Origin: Azohydromonas aeria
Lineage (GTDB): Bacteria > Pseudomonadota > Gammaproteobacteria > Burkholderiales > Burkholderiaceae_C
Direction: 5' to 3'
Assembly: GCF_009760915.1 (NCBI RefSeq)
Contig: NZ_VIDQ01000012.1
Coordinates: 1-64,000 of the forward strand
DNA length: 64,000 bases
Shown here: piece after piece, positions 15,363 to 25,073 of the stretch
Layout of the letters: every line of letters starts with the position of its first letter
How positions within the stretch are numbered: the stretch's first letter is position 1
Notes under the pieces: model-generated
The model's input: only the letters and a program-made list of their open reading frames with translations
What the model was told of the DNA's origin: nothing
Databases searched by the model: none
Made by a program: the position numbers and the translations under genes

Positions 15363-16384
15363 CGCGCACCCCCTGCGGCCAGGGCCAGCTTGCGCTCCGG
15401 GTCGTAGTCGATCTCGCGCACGTGGCGCCCGCTGCCGTCGGTGCCGAACTGCACGATCACGTCCACCGTGAGCTTGAGCAGCCGCATGACCTTGTCGTAG
15501 TCCAGGCGGGCGCCGCCCTCGCTCATCAGGATCATCAGCGCCAACTGCTCCCAGGCTTCCGCGCAGGAACCGGCCTGCAGCGAGGTCATGCTGCCGGGGT
15601 GGCCGGAGGCGGCCACGCGCACGAAGATCGGACATTCGTCGGCGCGCACCTCGGTCAGCAGGATCGTGTCCGGGCGCATGCGCAACGCAGCCTTGAGCAG
15701 CGCCTTCGGGGTCGCCTTCTCGCCCTCGCGCTCCGTGTCGGAGTAGAAGAGGTGGGCGACGTTCGGGTGAGCGGACATGCGCAGTTCGCGCACGCTCTCG
15801 ATGGTGATGACGCGCCGGCTGTGCGGGATCAGCCCCGCGGCGGCCTTCATGATGAAGGTCTTGCCGCAGCCGGTTGGGCCGCTGAAGGCGATGGTCTTGC
15901 GCAACTCGATGGCGCGACGCAGGAACGCCCCGACCTTGCCGGCGCGCTTCAACTCCAGCAACTCGACCTCGTGCTGCTGCAGCGCGGGCGCGGCCGTCAC
16001 AACCCGCGAGAACAGGCCCGACGCCTCCAGGTCGGCCATCGTCGGCTCGGTGGCCGAGGGCTTGCGGATGGAGATGGCGACGGTTTCGCGCGGCACCGCC
16101 GGCGGGATCACGAACTGCGCGCGCTCGTCATCTGGCAGGCTCACGCTGAGCACCGGGCTCGTGGCGCTGATGGACTCGTCGAACAGCGTGGCCGCGGCCT
16201 TGGCCAGGTCGTAGCACTGGTTGAAGTTCATCGCCAGTTCGCTGCGCTGCCAGCCCTGGCCGGACGGCAGCACGAACACCTCACCGGGGCGGTTGATCGC
16301 GATGTCCTCGATGTCGTCGCGCTCCAGCCAGGGGCGCAACGGGGTCAGCAGCCGGCGCACGGCCACTTCGTCTCTTGCAGACAT
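15359..16384 (-). CDS. virB11: VirB11 secretion ATPase
   Basis: 341 residues. N-terminal domain (DDIEDIAINRPGEVFV), then RecA-like core with Walker A GPTGCGKT, Asp box ITIESVRELRM, Walker B MRPDTILLTEVRADE and His box ASGHPGSMTSLQAGS. It forms a hexameric traffic ATPase at the cytoplasmic face of the T4SS. Standard length and position before virD4. Confidence 0.95.
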   Translation of the reverse strand: MSARDEVAVRRLLTPLRPWLERDDIEDIAINRPGEVFVLPSGQGWQRSELAMNFNQCYDLAKAAATLFDESISATSPVLSVSLPDDERAQFVIPPAVPRETVAISIRKPSATEPTMADLEASGLFSRVVTAAPALQQHEVELLELKRAGKVGAFLRRAIELRKTIAFSGPTGCGKTFIMKAAAGLIPHSRRVITIESVRELRMSAHPNVAHLFYSDTEREGEKATPKALLKAALRMRPDTILLTEVRADECPIFVRVAASGHPGSMTSLQAGSCAEAWEQLALMILMSEGGARLDYDKVMRLLKLTVDVIVQFGTDGSGRHVREIDYDPERKLALAAGGAR

Positions 16385-16396
16385 GGGGGATGCCTT

Positions 16397-17743
16397 TCAG
16401 CGGGCGGGCCGCAGTGCGTAAACCGAGCGGAAGTCCACGTCGTGCCTGACGTAGACGCCGACGGTGTCGCCTTGGTTGGCGGTGAGGAGGGGCGGGATGT
16501 TGATGGTGGCGCTCAGCACCTGCTCGGCGAGCTTGGAGCTGGTGTCGGCCGTGCCGCCCAGCACCACGGTGGCGCCGCCACCGTCCTGCTTGTCGGCGAT
16601 GACGACCTTCACGGCGTCGTCGATGAGGGAGAGCAGCAGGGCAGCACCCAGGCGCTCGCCCCAGCGGTTGTCCACGTGGCCGCCGAGCCCGGCTTCGCCC
16701 AGCGCGCCGGTGGCCGGCGAGTCCAGGTCCACGATGACGCTCTCGGGTGCGGGTGTGCGCACGCGCGTCCACAGCACCGGGATGCGCGTCATGCCCGGGC
16801 GCACGGACACCATCTTGTACTCGCCCTCCAGGATGCTTCCCTTGGGCAGCAGCACCACGCGCTTGTCGGCCCCGAACACGGCTCGCGAGGTGATGCAGGA
16901 GGCATTGCCGGCCGTGGCCGTGACCACGCGCGTGGTGAGCGAGCACGTGAAGGATGTGCCCATGGGCATCACCAGGCTGGAGTCGGGCAACTGGCGCGCG
17001 GTGAGCATGCTGCCGGCGTCTCGCGCCGACTCCGTCTCGGCCTGCTGCGGCGTGGCCGGCTGGCGCGGCGGCTGCGTCGGCATGGCCGCGTTCATCAGCC
17101 CCGGCATGCCTGCGCCCATGCCCGGCGTCGGCGCGTTCATGCGCTGCTGCACCATCTGCATCATGTCGCGCAGCCCGCGCTGGCGCTCCTGCAACTCCGC
17201 CTTGGCGGCGGCAAGCTCGTCCTGCGGCCCAGCGGTCTGCGCATCGCTCACAGCCCCGCCGGCGCGGCCCTTGGACGGCGGCAGCAGCATGGGCGCATCC
17301 ATAGGGTCGATGACCCGCTTGGCCTGCGCGGGTGCGCCGCCACTGCGGCTGCGGTTGTCCTTCACGCCGATCGGCTCGATGCCGTCGTCAGCGTTCGGGT
17401 CGAGCTTCGGGATCTCGTAGCGGGCGGCGGCTGACGCTGCAGAGTCGGCCGAGCGGGGCGCCGGCGGCGCGAGGGCGCCGGGGTCGAACTGGCGGCTGGC
17501 TAGCGCTGCGGCCGTGCGCTGCGACTGCTCGCGCGCCTGGGCGTCCTCGGTGTCCTGCTGCTTCGTCAGCTTCCAACTGACGCCGGCAGCCAATGCAGCG
17601 ACCATGCACAGCAGGCCTGCAGCGATGGCCACGGTTCGCTTGGACAGGCGCCGATTCGTCTCCGCGGCGAGGTTGGGTATCTCCAAATCCTCGTCGCCTT
17701 CGGCGCGCGCGGCGCCGGGCTTGATGCGGTTGATGTCGGTCAC
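16397..17743 (-). CDS. virB10: VirB10 T4SS core protein
   Basis: 448 residues. Short cytoplasmic N-terminus, one TM helix (VAIAAGLLCMVAALAAGVSW), a Pro/Ala-rich periplasmic linker with a coiled-coil stretch, and the C-terminal VirB10/TrbI beta-barrel domain (GTSFTCSLTTRVVTATAG, RVVLLPKGSILEGEYKM, LGGHVDNRWGERLGAALLLS). Spans both membranes and gates the channel. Confidence 0.94.
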   Translation of the reverse strand: MTDINRIKPGAARAEGDEDLEIPNLAAETNRRLSKRTVAIAAGLLCMVAALAAGVSWKLTKQQDTEDAQAREQSQRTAAALASRQFDPGALAPPAPRSADSAASAAARYEIPKLDPNADDGIEPIGVKDNRSRSGGAPAQAKRVIDPMDAPMLLPPSKGRAGGAVSDAQTAGPQDELAAAKAELQERQRGLRDMMQMVQQRMNAPTPGMGAGMPGLMNAAMPTQPPRQPATPQQAETESARDAGSMLTARQLPDSSLVMPMGTSFTCSLTTRVVTATAGNASCITSRAVFGADKRVVLLPKGSILEGEYKMVSVRPGMTRIPVLWTRVRTPAPESVIVDLDSPATGALGEAGLGGHVDNRWGERLGAALLLSLIDDAVKVVIADKQDGGGATVVLGGTADTSSKLAEQVLSATINIPPLLTANQGDTVGVYVRHDVDFRSVYALRPAR

Positions 17744-18606
17744 GGGTTGGCTCCTTGCTCGAACTGGCCGGTCTTGGGGTTCTTCACCAGGCGCTGCACG
17801 CCGTCCGCGGCGGTGCCGGCCACGGGTGCGCGTCCCTCCACGTCGAAGGCCTCGTTGCGCACCGCCACCACGGCCGCGCCCTGGCGCAGCACGAACTGGC
17901 GCACCACGCGGTCGAGCACGAGGAAATCACCCTCCATGCCGAGGTTCACGATCTGCTCCGACCCGTCGGGGTTGACCTGGAAGGCGGCAGGCACCTCGCG
18001 GTTGCCAGTGAACTGAACGTAGGTGAAGCGGCCGTCGTCGAAGATCGCGCGCGGGCGCAGGTCTTCGCTGCCCTTGCCCAGCGCCACCGTGTAGGCCGCG
18101 TTGCGCACCTCGGGCTTCAGGCGCATGCGCTGCTCGACGATGTCCTCGGGACGCGGCGCCATGGCCAGGGCGGCGGCCGTCATCTGCGCCACGCGCGCCT
18201 GCATCGGGTCCGGCGGGGGCGGCTTGCGCGCGAGGACGGTCACGCGCCGCGCCGGGCGAACGGAAAGGTCGAACTGCAGGCTGATGCTGCGCCGGTTCGT
18301 CACCACCTCCAGGGTGTTGGGCCGGTTCGCCGCCTTGCGCGGCTTGGCGAAGATGCGGCTGTCGCCTTCGCGCCACTCGATGCACCACGGATGCTCCGGC
18401 ACGTCGCAGCTGGCGCCGATGCCGACCACCGCTGAGACGATGGTCTCGCCGGGCTCCAGTTGAATGTGCGTGGGCACGCCGACGGCGACCGGCACGCGCA
18501 GCACGGTACTGGGGTCGTATTCCACTTCACGGATGGCGCCGGCGTCCTGCGGCGCCGCCAGGGCGGTCTGCGCGGCCAGCACCGCAAGAGCCAGCGCGCC
18601 CCTCAT
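17740..18606 (-). CDS. virB9: VirB9 T4SS core protein
   Basis: 288 residues with a signal peptide (RGALALAVLAAQTALA). N-terminal part HIQLEPGETIVSAVVGIGAS, C-terminal CagX/VirB9 domain (ARAIFDDGRFTYVQFTGNRE, PAAFQVNPDGSEQIVNLGME). Forms the outer-membrane core with VirB7 and VirB10. Stop/start overlaps on both sides indicate coupled translation. Confidence 0.94.
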   Translation of the reverse strand: MRGALALAVLAAQTALAAPQDAGAIREVEYDPSTVLRVPVAVGVPTHIQLEPGETIVSAVVGIGASCDVPEHPWCIEWREGDSRIFAKPRKAANRPNTLEVVTNRRSISLQFDLSVRPARRVTVLARKPPPPDPMQARVAQMTAAALAMAPRPEDIVEQRMRLKPEVRNAAYTVALGKGSEDLRPRAIFDDGRFTYVQFTGNREVPAAFQVNPDGSEQIVNLGMEGDFLVLDRVVRQFVLRQGAAVVAVRNEAFDVEGRAPVAGTAADGVQRLVKNPKTGQFEQGANP

Positions 18607-19319
18607 GAGGTGGCCCCGGCGCGCGGGACGGTCGCGATTTCCGCATCCGTGCGGTAGGCAGTGACGACGAAGCCCAGCGGGTTGTCGAGCCGGTCCTGCT
18701 CCTTCATCGCGAGCTTGGGCCGGTACTCGTACTGCAGTGTGGCCTGGTAGCGCACTACCTGCGGCTGCGGGCGGTCGATCGCCGTCGTCACCAGGTCATA
18801 GGTCACCACCGCCTGCCGGATGCCGTTGAGACCCGGCACCTCGCCGGCCAGCCGCACGGCCGTGACCTTGACGCGGCGCTCCTCGGTGTCCTTGAGGCGT
18901 TCGTCAAGGCGATTGGGGCCCTCGAACTGCGCGTTGTAGGGCTGGAATACCTGCGGCGTGCTCATGCGCCCGACGGTCTTGTAGTCGGTCTGCAGGAAGC
19001 GCCAGGCGTAGGCCTCGCGCGCGCCGACGTATCGGGCGAGATGGTGCTTGTCGAGCGCGTCGTTGATCGGCACGGTGCGCTCGGTCAATGGCTGCGAGAT
19101 GCTCACCTCGCCGGTGGCGCGATCGACCAGCACGGGGATGGTGACCTCCTGGCGCAGCTTGCCTTGCACGGCGATGCCGATGACGGCCACCGCGGTGATG
19201 GCCCAGCTCACCTTGGCAACCGTCCACGCGCGATGTTCGGAGCGCTCGCGCAGCAGTTGCTCGTCCACATCCCAGTTCGCGCTGGTGGCTGCTGCTGCAG
19301 CCTTCGTGTGCGCGCTCAC
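18603..19319 (-). CDS. virB8: VirB8 inner-membrane assembly factor
   Basis: 238 residues from GTG 19319. Cytoplasmic N-terminus, one TM helix (VSWAITAVAVIGIAVQGKL), and a periplasmic NTF2-like domain (LARYVGAREAYAWRFLQTDY, YNAQFEGPNRLDERL, VVRYQATLQYEY). It nucleates the T4SS and contacts VirB9/VirB10. Confidence 0.93.
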   Translation of the reverse strand: MSAHTKAAAAATSANWDVDEQLLRERSEHRAWTVAKVSWAITAVAVIGIAVQGKLRQEVTIPVLVDRATGEVSISQPLTERTVPINDALDKHHLARYVGAREAYAWRFLQTDYKTVGRMSTPQVFQPYNAQFEGPNRLDERLKDTEERRVKVTAVRLAGEVPGLNGIRQAVVTYDLVTTAIDRPQPQVVRYQATLQYEYRPKLAMKEQDRLDNPLGFVVTAYRTDAEIATVPRAGATS

Positions 19320-20050
19320 GGCGCCACCCCGCCCCGGTAGAAGTCGGCGATGGACTTGCCCTCGCGCAGCATTGCGGCCGTGCGCTCCCGGCGCTGCATC
19401 TGCTCGATGCGCTCCCGGGCCTGGACCTGCTGGCCCCAGAGCAGCGCACGGGTCTGCTCCTGCTGGAGCATGGCCTGCTCGGCGTTGAGCCGGGCGATCA
19501 TCTCCAGCTTGCCCGCCGGGTCCGTGGTGTGGCTGATCGCGTCCGTGAGGCGGTTGATGTGGACCATGCGTTCTGACGACTTGGCCAGCGCGCCGTCAAT
19601 GAGCACCTGGTCCTGCCACGGCACCGAGGTGTCGCGGTCGCAGCCGGCGCGACGCGACTCCTCGATGAGCGTGCAGTCGAAGATGGTGTTGTTGTCGCGC
19701 AGTGCCTTCGCTGGCCCCGTAAGACCGGCGTAGCCGCGCCGCGCCGCGTCGGCAATGCGCTGTGCGGCGTCGAGGGGCACGTAGTTGTCGAAGTTGCCGT
19801 TGCGCAGCAGGCCGCCTAGAGCGCGCGAGCCGGTTTGCGCGTTGAGGGTGCTCTGCAGCGCCTCGATCTGCGTGATCTGGTGGCCGATTTGCGTGATCTG
19901 GTTCGCGGCATCCTGGATGAACTGCATGATGCTGTTCTGATGCTCGACGGCGCTGTAGACCGGGATGCCGGCACGCGCCGGCAGCGCCGTGGCGCAAAGC
20001 AGGCATGCGGCGGCCGAGACTCGGGCCAAACGGCCCTTGAGGGTTGACAT
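19316..20050 (-). CDS. virB5: VirB5 pilus-tip protein
   Basis: 244 residues from ATG 20050. Signal peptide (LARVSAAACLLCATALPARA), then an all-helical exported protein (QNSIMQFIQDAANQITQIGH, LSTLNAQTGSRALGGLL). Matches VirB5/TrbJ-type minor pilins that sit at the tip of the T-pilus and aid adhesion. Gene order here is B6 then B5. Confidence 0.85.
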   Translation of the reverse strand: MSTLKGRLARVSAAACLLCATALPARAGIPVYSAVEHQNSIMQFIQDAANQITQIGHQITQIEALQSTLNAQTGSRALGGLLRNGNFDNYVPLDAAQRIADAARRGYAGLTGPAKALRDNNTIFDCTLIEESRRAGCDRDTSVPWQDQVLIDGALAKSSERMVHINRLTDAISHTTDPAGKLEMIARLNAEQAMLQQEQTRALLWGQQVQARERIEQMQRRERTAAMLREGKSIADFYRGGVAP

Positions 20051-20091
20051 GAGGGAACTCCTTTCTGGGGAGCGGTGAGGAAAGGGGTGTG

Positions 20092-21108
20092 TCAGCCGCG
20101 ACTGCGCGAGGCAATGCGCTGGTAGAGGGGCTGGATGCCGGTGGCGCGGCCCACAGCGGAGCCGGCGCGGTAGGCGGCGCTCGGGCCCTTGCCGATGCTG
20201 TTGTCCGTCGGCGGCTTGGGGCCGCTGCTGCCGCGACCGCCAGCGCGCAGCATGGTCATCACCTGAGTGAACATCGCCACACCCATCTGCGCAGGCGCGC
20301 CGCCGGTGAGGCCTGTGACGAAGCCAGGCGACTGCCACATCACGACGCCGAGGCCGACGAAGATGGCGAAGTAGACGGCGGCCTCGCCGATCAGGTTGAG
20401 GGCGCCCACGTTGGCGCTCGCGGCGCCGACGATGCGGGTGTTCAGGTAGAGCGAAAAGCCGAGGCAGAAGAACGCCACCGCCGTGACCAGGACGATGCTG
20501 AAGAGGGAGCCGACCCAGTTGATGGTGAACCGGCGGGTGGACTCGAAGAGGGCCAGCATGATGAACAACGGACCCACGATCAGCAGAAACTTGCCCAGCA
20601 GAGTGGTCACCAGCACAACCACGAAGGCACACAGGATGAAGAGGGCGTTGCCGAGGGCGAAAAAGAAGATCGCGATGACGCCCCCGACCATGTCCTTGCC
20701 GAAGCTGATCTCCTCCCAGACACGGGAGACGAGCAGGCCCGCCTCCCGATCGAAGGCGTCCAGCGCATCCCAGGCATTGGTGATCGAGGCCATGCCGGAG
20801 CCACTGATCTGGAACAACTGGATGAGGCCCAGGCTCGCGTTGTCGAACGTCCTGGCTGCGTAGTTGTTGTAGGCCGCCGTGGTCGCCAGCGCGACGATAA
20901 GCATGTTCCGCACAAGCTTCCATGCAAATGTCTGGATCGGCTCCTGTACTTCGCCGCGGTGCACGGCGAGCCCGTATAGGAACACCCAGAGCGTTCCCGC
21001 CGTGATGGCCATGGGTGTGAGCCAACCCATCAGGATCGTGATGTTGTCGGCCACGAAGGTCTTTAGGGCGCCATCCACCTCGCTACCCACTACCGCAATG
21101 AGTCCCAT
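20092..21108 (-). CDS. virB6: VirB6 polytopic inner-membrane channel protein
   Basis: 338 residues with 6-7 membrane helices in the TrbL/VirB6 pattern (WLTPMAITAGTLWVFLYGLA, GGVIAIFFFALGNALFILCA, TTLLGKFLLIVGPLFIMLAL). The C-terminus is Gly/Ser-rich and basic. It forms the inner-membrane part of the translocation channel. Confidence 0.92.
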   Translation of the reverse strand: MGLIAVVGSEVDGALKTFVADNITILMGWLTPMAITAGTLWVFLYGLAVHRGEVQEPIQTFAWKLVRNMLIVALATTAAYNNYAARTFDNASLGLIQLFQISGSGMASITNAWDALDAFDREAGLLVSRVWEEISFGKDMVGGVIAIFFFALGNALFILCAFVVVLVTTLLGKFLLIVGPLFIMLALFESTRRFTINWVGSLFSIVLVTAVAFFCLGFSLYLNTRIVGAASANVGALNLIGEAAVYFAIFVGLGVVMWQSPGFVTGLTGGAPAQMGVAMFTQVMTMLRAGGRGSSGPKPPTDNSIGKGPSAAYRAGSAVGRATGIQPLYQRIASRSRG

Positions 21109-21120
21109 CGTCGCCTCCTG

Positions 21121-21519
21121 CTATTGCTGATAGGAGCCCGCCGGCAGCGGCGAGTAATAGTCGCGGCAGCCGGCCGCGGCATCGCGAGTCGGGCAGGTGC
21201 GCCACTGGCCGCCGACCTTCAGAACCCAGGTGCGCATCCGCTTGTCTCGGCCGGGGACGTACTCGCGGCAGCTGCTGTCCACCCACAACTGAGGACACTC
21301 CTGCCAGCCCCGCTCGGTCTCGATCAGGAAGCTCGGCCGCAGGTAGCCCGTGGTCCAGATTTCCTCCTTGGGGCGCGGCGGCGACTTCTTGAGCCACTTC
21401 GGACCCGGCGGCTGCTCAACCACCACGCGCCCGTCAGGCATGGTGCGCACGGCCTCGTTGGGGATGCCGGCGTGCGTGGCGGCGCAGGCCGCGAGCAAGA
21501 TGACGGGGGAGAACTTCAC
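21121..21519 (-). CDS. Exported Cys-containing protein between virB4 and virB6
   Basis: 132 residues from GTG 21519, with GGAGG 9 bases upstream. Signal peptide KFSPVILLAACAATHA, then a soluble domain with four later cysteines (ECPQLWVDSSCREYVPGRDK, WRTCPTRDAAAGCRDYY) that look paired as disulphides. Its position inside the virB cluster implies a periplasmic or surface part of the mating apparatus. No family recognised. Confidence 0.65.
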   Translation of the reverse strand: MKFSPVILLAACAATHAGIPNEAVRTMPDGRVVVEQPPGPKWLKKSPPRPKEEIWTTGYLRPSFLIETERGWQECPQLWVDSSCREYVPGRDKRMRTWVLKVGGQWRTCPTRDAAAGCRDYYSPLPAGSYQQ

Positions 21520-23960
21520 TTGGCACCTCCAGAGCGTTGCTGCGCCTCGCGGGCGCGGATGCGGGCGAACAGCACAGGCATCCAGGCATCGGGGTCGTCG
21601 CCGACCTCGGCGCGGATCTCGTCGAGCAGCCGGACGTTGTCCTCGCTGCCGGAGAGAATCCACAGGTGCTCGTCCATGCCGGACAAGTCGAAGTCGGCGA
21701 TGCAGCTGGCGTTGCCCTGCTTGAAGAAGAAGCCGCGCCCGCCGTTGTTGCCGAGACGCTTGACGACCGCGTACTCGGCCGGCGTCAGGCGCAGGCCTTC
21801 GAGGTAGGCCTTGGCGCTGGCACTGGGATCGTGGAAGCAGATGATGCTGGCGGCCTGCGTCACCAGCGTGTCGCCGGTCATGTCGTTGGCCACGTCGCCG
21901 GGCTCCTGGGTCGTGAATACCGGCAGGCCGTTCTTCTTGCGAACGGTCTTCGCCTTGTCGTGCGCGAAGGCTGCGAGCACCGGGTCCTTGAGAGGCTTCC
22001 ACGCCTCCTCCATCACCAGCATCAGCCGGCGGCCGTCCGTCTTGCTCTCGACGAACTGCAGCAGCGCCATCAGGATCGGCGTGCGGATCTCGACCTTGGG
22101 CAGGAACTCGGTGTAGTCGAAGCCCGTCACCGGCTCGTTCGGATCGAGGTCGTCGGGCGCCTCGTCGAAGACCCAGCCCAGCTGCTTGCCTGCACACCAG
22201 CGCTCCAGCCGCTCCTGAATGCCGTTCTTGCCGAGGCAGCCGAACAGTGTGGAGACGCCGCGGTCGGCCACCGAGAAGTCGGGGCCGAACAGGGTGTCGA
22301 TCGCGCGCGCAAGATCCTTGCGGTCCTCGGCCGAAGGCATCCAGGTGGCGTCAGCGACCATCGCCAGCACCAGGCCGAATAGAAAGGCGCGGTGCGCCGG
22401 CGAGTCGGCCCACTGGAACGGGTTGATCCCCGTGGGGAAGCCTTCGGCCAGGCGCTTGTAGTTGCCGCGCATGGCGCGCAGCACGATCTCCAGGCTGCGA
22501 TCCTTGTCCAGCACCACGATGTCGGGCGCCGGGTTCCAGCGCCGCGACTGCAGCAGGAAGGCGCCTTCGAGCACAGTTTTGCCGGTGCCGTTGGGGCCCA
22601 GGATCAGCGTGAGGCCCGGGTACTTCTTACCCTCGCTGGCCTCGCCCGACGGACTCTTGTGCAGGCTGATGCACAGCTTCTGGCCGTTGAGGGCCTTGGT
22701 CAGCAGCAGGGGGTCGCCCCAGGGGTTGCTCAGACGCTTGCCGCTGTAGAAGCCGTGACCGGCAGCCATCGCCGCGAAGGCACCGGCACTCAAGTGCGCC
22801 GTGCGCGGCCTCCAGCGCATGTTGCCCGGGCACTGCGCCCACCAGACGCGGTCGGCGACGAGGTCACAGCGGGCGAAACGGATGCCGGTGCTTTCCGTGA
22901 TGGCGCTGGCGAGCTTGGCGGCGTTGGCGCGCGAGGCGTGCGGCGTGTCGCCGAACACGGCATACGACCCGTGCACCTCGCCCCACTTGCCGTGGCCATC
23001 GGCTGCCTCGGAGATGGCCCGGTCCATCGCTTCGATCTGGCCTGTGGCGGCATCCTCGGCCGCCTCCATCTGCCGCTTCATCAGCTTGAGCTTTTCGACG
23101 GCGTCGTGCCGCGACAGCGGCGCAAAGCTGAGCGTCTCGATGTATTCGACCGACTCGTAGAGCGCGTCCGACAGCACACCCGGCTCCACGACGCCCTCGC
23201 CGAAGTCCACCGGCTCCAGCATCGTGGCATAGCGTTCGCGCTCGATTCCACGCAGTTCGCCGGTGCCACCTCGAAAGGACGCGCGCACCACCGCCAGGCG
23301 CCGATGCAGCGAGCCCTGCCCGGCGCGCACCGGGCTCCAGAAGCCGTTCACCAGCAACCCAGCGAACTCGCCGAACTCGGTGAAGGTGATGCCGTCACGC
23401 TCCACTTCGCCCAGGCGCCGCGGCTTCCAGGCGTGCAGCATGCGCTGCAGCACAGCCGCGGCCTCCTCGAAATCAGCGTTGTCCTGAGCCTCGTCGGCCT
23501 GGATTTGCTCCCGGGTGCGCGGCGCATGCACCGGCATGCCGAGGAAGCCACGCTTCGTGGCGCGGCGCGGGCGCATCAGGATGGTGACGAAGATGCGGTT
23601 GGAGCGGAATGGCATGGACTGCAGTCGCGCATTCCAGTCCTCGTTGAAGACCGTCTCGTACTTGCCGCCGGGCACGGGCGCCAACAGGTCGCGCTCGAAG
23701 CACTGCCAGCGTGTCTCGTACACCGCAAAGCGATCGTCAAGCGTGGACAACCAGTTCTTCTTGACCTGGTGCGGAGCGTCGATCGCCACCTCTTCGGCCG
23801 TCTCGAAGGGAATGGGCCGCATCAGTTCCCATGTGCCCACCAGGTCGCCGTGGCGAGTGCGGTTGATGTGGGGCGTGAGCATCCGGCCGAACGGAATGAA
23901 CGCGGGCGATGCCACCTCGCGCCGCGCTGAGGCCCAGCGCCGCGGTTCGTCAAAGGACAT
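21516..23960 (-). CDS. virB4: VirB4 T4SS ATPase
   Basis: 814 residues, normal for VirB4/TraC. N-terminal CagE/VirB4 domain, then ATPase with Walker A (ILGPNGTGKTV) and Walker B region (RRLMLVMEEAWKPLKDP). It powers pilus assembly and substrate transfer. It starts inside the end of virB3 (11-bp overlap). Confidence 0.95.
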   Translation of the reverse strand: MSFDEPRRWASARREVASPAFIPFGRMLTPHINRTRHGDLVGTWELMRPIPFETAEEVAIDAPHQVKKNWLSTLDDRFAVYETRWQCFERDLLAPVPGGKYETVFNEDWNARLQSMPFRSNRIFVTILMRPRRATKRGFLGMPVHAPRTREQIQADEAQDNADFEEAAAVLQRMLHAWKPRRLGEVERDGITFTEFGEFAGLLVNGFWSPVRAGQGSLHRRLAVVRASFRGGTGELRGIERERYATMLEPVDFGEGVVEPGVLSDALYESVEYIETLSFAPLSRHDAVEKLKLMKRQMEAAEDAATGQIEAMDRAISEAADGHGKWGEVHGSYAVFGDTPHASRANAAKLASAITESTGIRFARCDLVADRVWWAQCPGNMRWRPRTAHLSAGAFAAMAAGHGFYSGKRLSNPWGDPLLLTKALNGQKLCISLHKSPSGEASEGKKYPGLTLILGPNGTGKTVLEGAFLLQSRRWNPAPDIVVLDKDRSLEIVLRAMRGNYKRLAEGFPTGINPFQWADSPAHRAFLFGLVLAMVADATWMPSAEDRKDLARAIDTLFGPDFSVADRGVSTLFGCLGKNGIQERLERWCAGKQLGWVFDEAPDDLDPNEPVTGFDYTEFLPKVEIRTPILMALLQFVESKTDGRRLMLVMEEAWKPLKDPVLAAFAHDKAKTVRKKNGLPVFTTQEPGDVANDMTGDTLVTQAASIICFHDPSASAKAYLEGLRLTPAEYAVVKRLGNNGGRGFFFKQGNASCIADFDLSGMDEHLWILSGSEDNVRLLDEIRAEVGDDPDAWMPVLFARIRAREAQQRSGGAK

Positions 23961-24279
23961 CGCGGCCTCCCTCGTGCGCCACGGGCGAGTAGGACCGGGC
24001 GCCGCCCCACAAGCCGCGGTTGCGGTGCATGAGCTCCAGTTGCGCCCACATCAGCCACTGGCTGCAGCGGTGATCGTCCTTCTTGGTCAGTTGACGCATG
24101 CGCGCCAATGCCGCCACGGTGAGGGCCGTCGTGATGCCCAGCGGCCATCCGGTCGAGAACAGATAGCCGCTCCAGGCGCCGACAATCGCGCCACCGCCGC
24201 CAACGAGCATGCCCGGCAGCAGCGGCACCCCCAGGAAGATCGGCGGGCGCGTGGCGCCCTTGTAGATGACCTCCTGCAT
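23950..24279 (-). CDS. virB3: VirB3 inner-membrane protein
   Basis: 109 residues from ATG 24279. VirB3 signature YKGATRPPIFLGVPLLPGM, with two adjacent membrane helices and TGWPLGITTALTVAALARM. It works with VirB4 in pilus biogenesis. Gene spacing and overlaps fit the virB operon. Confidence 0.9.
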   Translation of the reverse strand: MQEVIYKGATRPPIFLGVPLLPGMLVGGGGAIVGAWSGYLFSTGWPLGITTALTVAALARMRQLTKKDDHRCSQWLMWAQLELMHRNRGLWGGARSYSPVAHEGGRDVL

Positions 24280-24286
24280 GACCCGC

Positions 24287-24589
24287 TCAAGTGAACAGCC
24301 AGGAGGCAATCGTGGCGCCACCGGCCGCCAGCACGCCACCCCACAGGATGTTGCTGCAGTCGCGGAACTGCGCCCCGGCGAACGCCATCTTGTAGCCGGT
24401 CCAGATGATGGATGCGGTGAAAAGGCCGATGCCGGCCCCCAGCAGCCATGTGTTGAGCTCGCCCAGGCGCGTGTTGATGTCCGGCAGCCCGGCGTGCGCA
24501 AGGCTTGAGGCGGCAAGCAGGACCAGCGCGGACAGCGTCTTGGTGGCGGCGCGCCGGGTGGACATGGTCTTGAGTGCAGAGGTTTTCAC
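24287..24589 (-). CDS. virB2: VirB2 pilin
   Basis: 100 residues. Long signal sequence (TKTLSALVLLAASSLAHA) and two hydrophobic segments (WLLGAGIGLFTASIIWTGYK and CSNILWGGVLAAGGATIASW). Matches VirB2/TrbC major pilin. TraX, encoded at the end of the operon, could modify it; that link is inferred from F-plasmid biology. Confidence 0.88.
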   Translation of the reverse strand: MKTSALKTMSTRRAATKTLSALVLLAASSLAHAGLPDINTRLGELNTWLLGAGIGLFTASIIWTGYKMAFAGAQFRDCSNILWGGVLAAGGATIASWLFT

Positions 24590-25071
24590 GGGGACTGCTC
24601 CTTCGTGGAGGGCTGGGGAGAAGCCGGTGCGCTAACGACCTTCGAGACATAGCCGTTCGCGAAGCCGGCGGAGAAGCTGCCGGTGTTGAAGGCAGACAGG
24701 GACTGGCGCAGCGCTGCCTGCGGGTTGGCCGCGGGAGCGCGCTTGAAGGCGTCCAACAGCACGGTCTGCGTGGCCTTCAGGTTCGTGCAGGGGTCGAAGA
24801 CGCTGATTTCGTCGAGGCCGAGCCACTGCCAGTTGCGCACGTTGATCTGGCCTAGGCCTGCGTCGAAGTCGAAGCCCTGGCGGCGCAGGGCGCGCGCGGT
24901 GACGACGGCTTCAGCCAGGCTGCGCGGCTGGCGCTCCAGGCGTGCGCCGTTGACGTTGATGGCCCATGGGTTCCCGGCGGACTCGACGGCGACGACGCGG
25001 GAGATGGTGTCCGGGTGCACGAGCGGCGCGCAGGCCGGCAGCAGCGCGAGCAACGCGGCGGACAGGCTCAC
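24586..25071 (-). CDS. virB1: VirB1 lytic transglycosylase
   Basis: 161 residues. Signal-like N-terminus and an SLT domain: VVAVESAGNPWAINVNG with the catalytic Glu, GFDFDAGLGQINVRNW and LSAFNTGSFSAGFANGY. It opens peptidoglycan for T4SS assembly. First canonical virB gene in the operon; its stop overlaps the virB2 start. Confidence 0.92.
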   Translation of the reverse strand: MSLSAALLALLPACAPLVHPDTISRVVAVESAGNPWAINVNGARLERQPRSLAEAVVTARALRRQGFDFDAGLGQINVRNWQWLGLDEISVFDPCTNLKATQTVLLDAFKRAPAANPQAALRQSLSAFNTGSFSAGFANGYVSKVVSAPASPQPSTKEQSP

Positions 25072-25073
25072 GT

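Noticed and set aside
15422..17434. Long plus-strand open frame opposite virB11/virB10
   Set aside because: The opposite strand has clear VirB motifs; the plus frame is Gly/Arg/His-rich without any domain.
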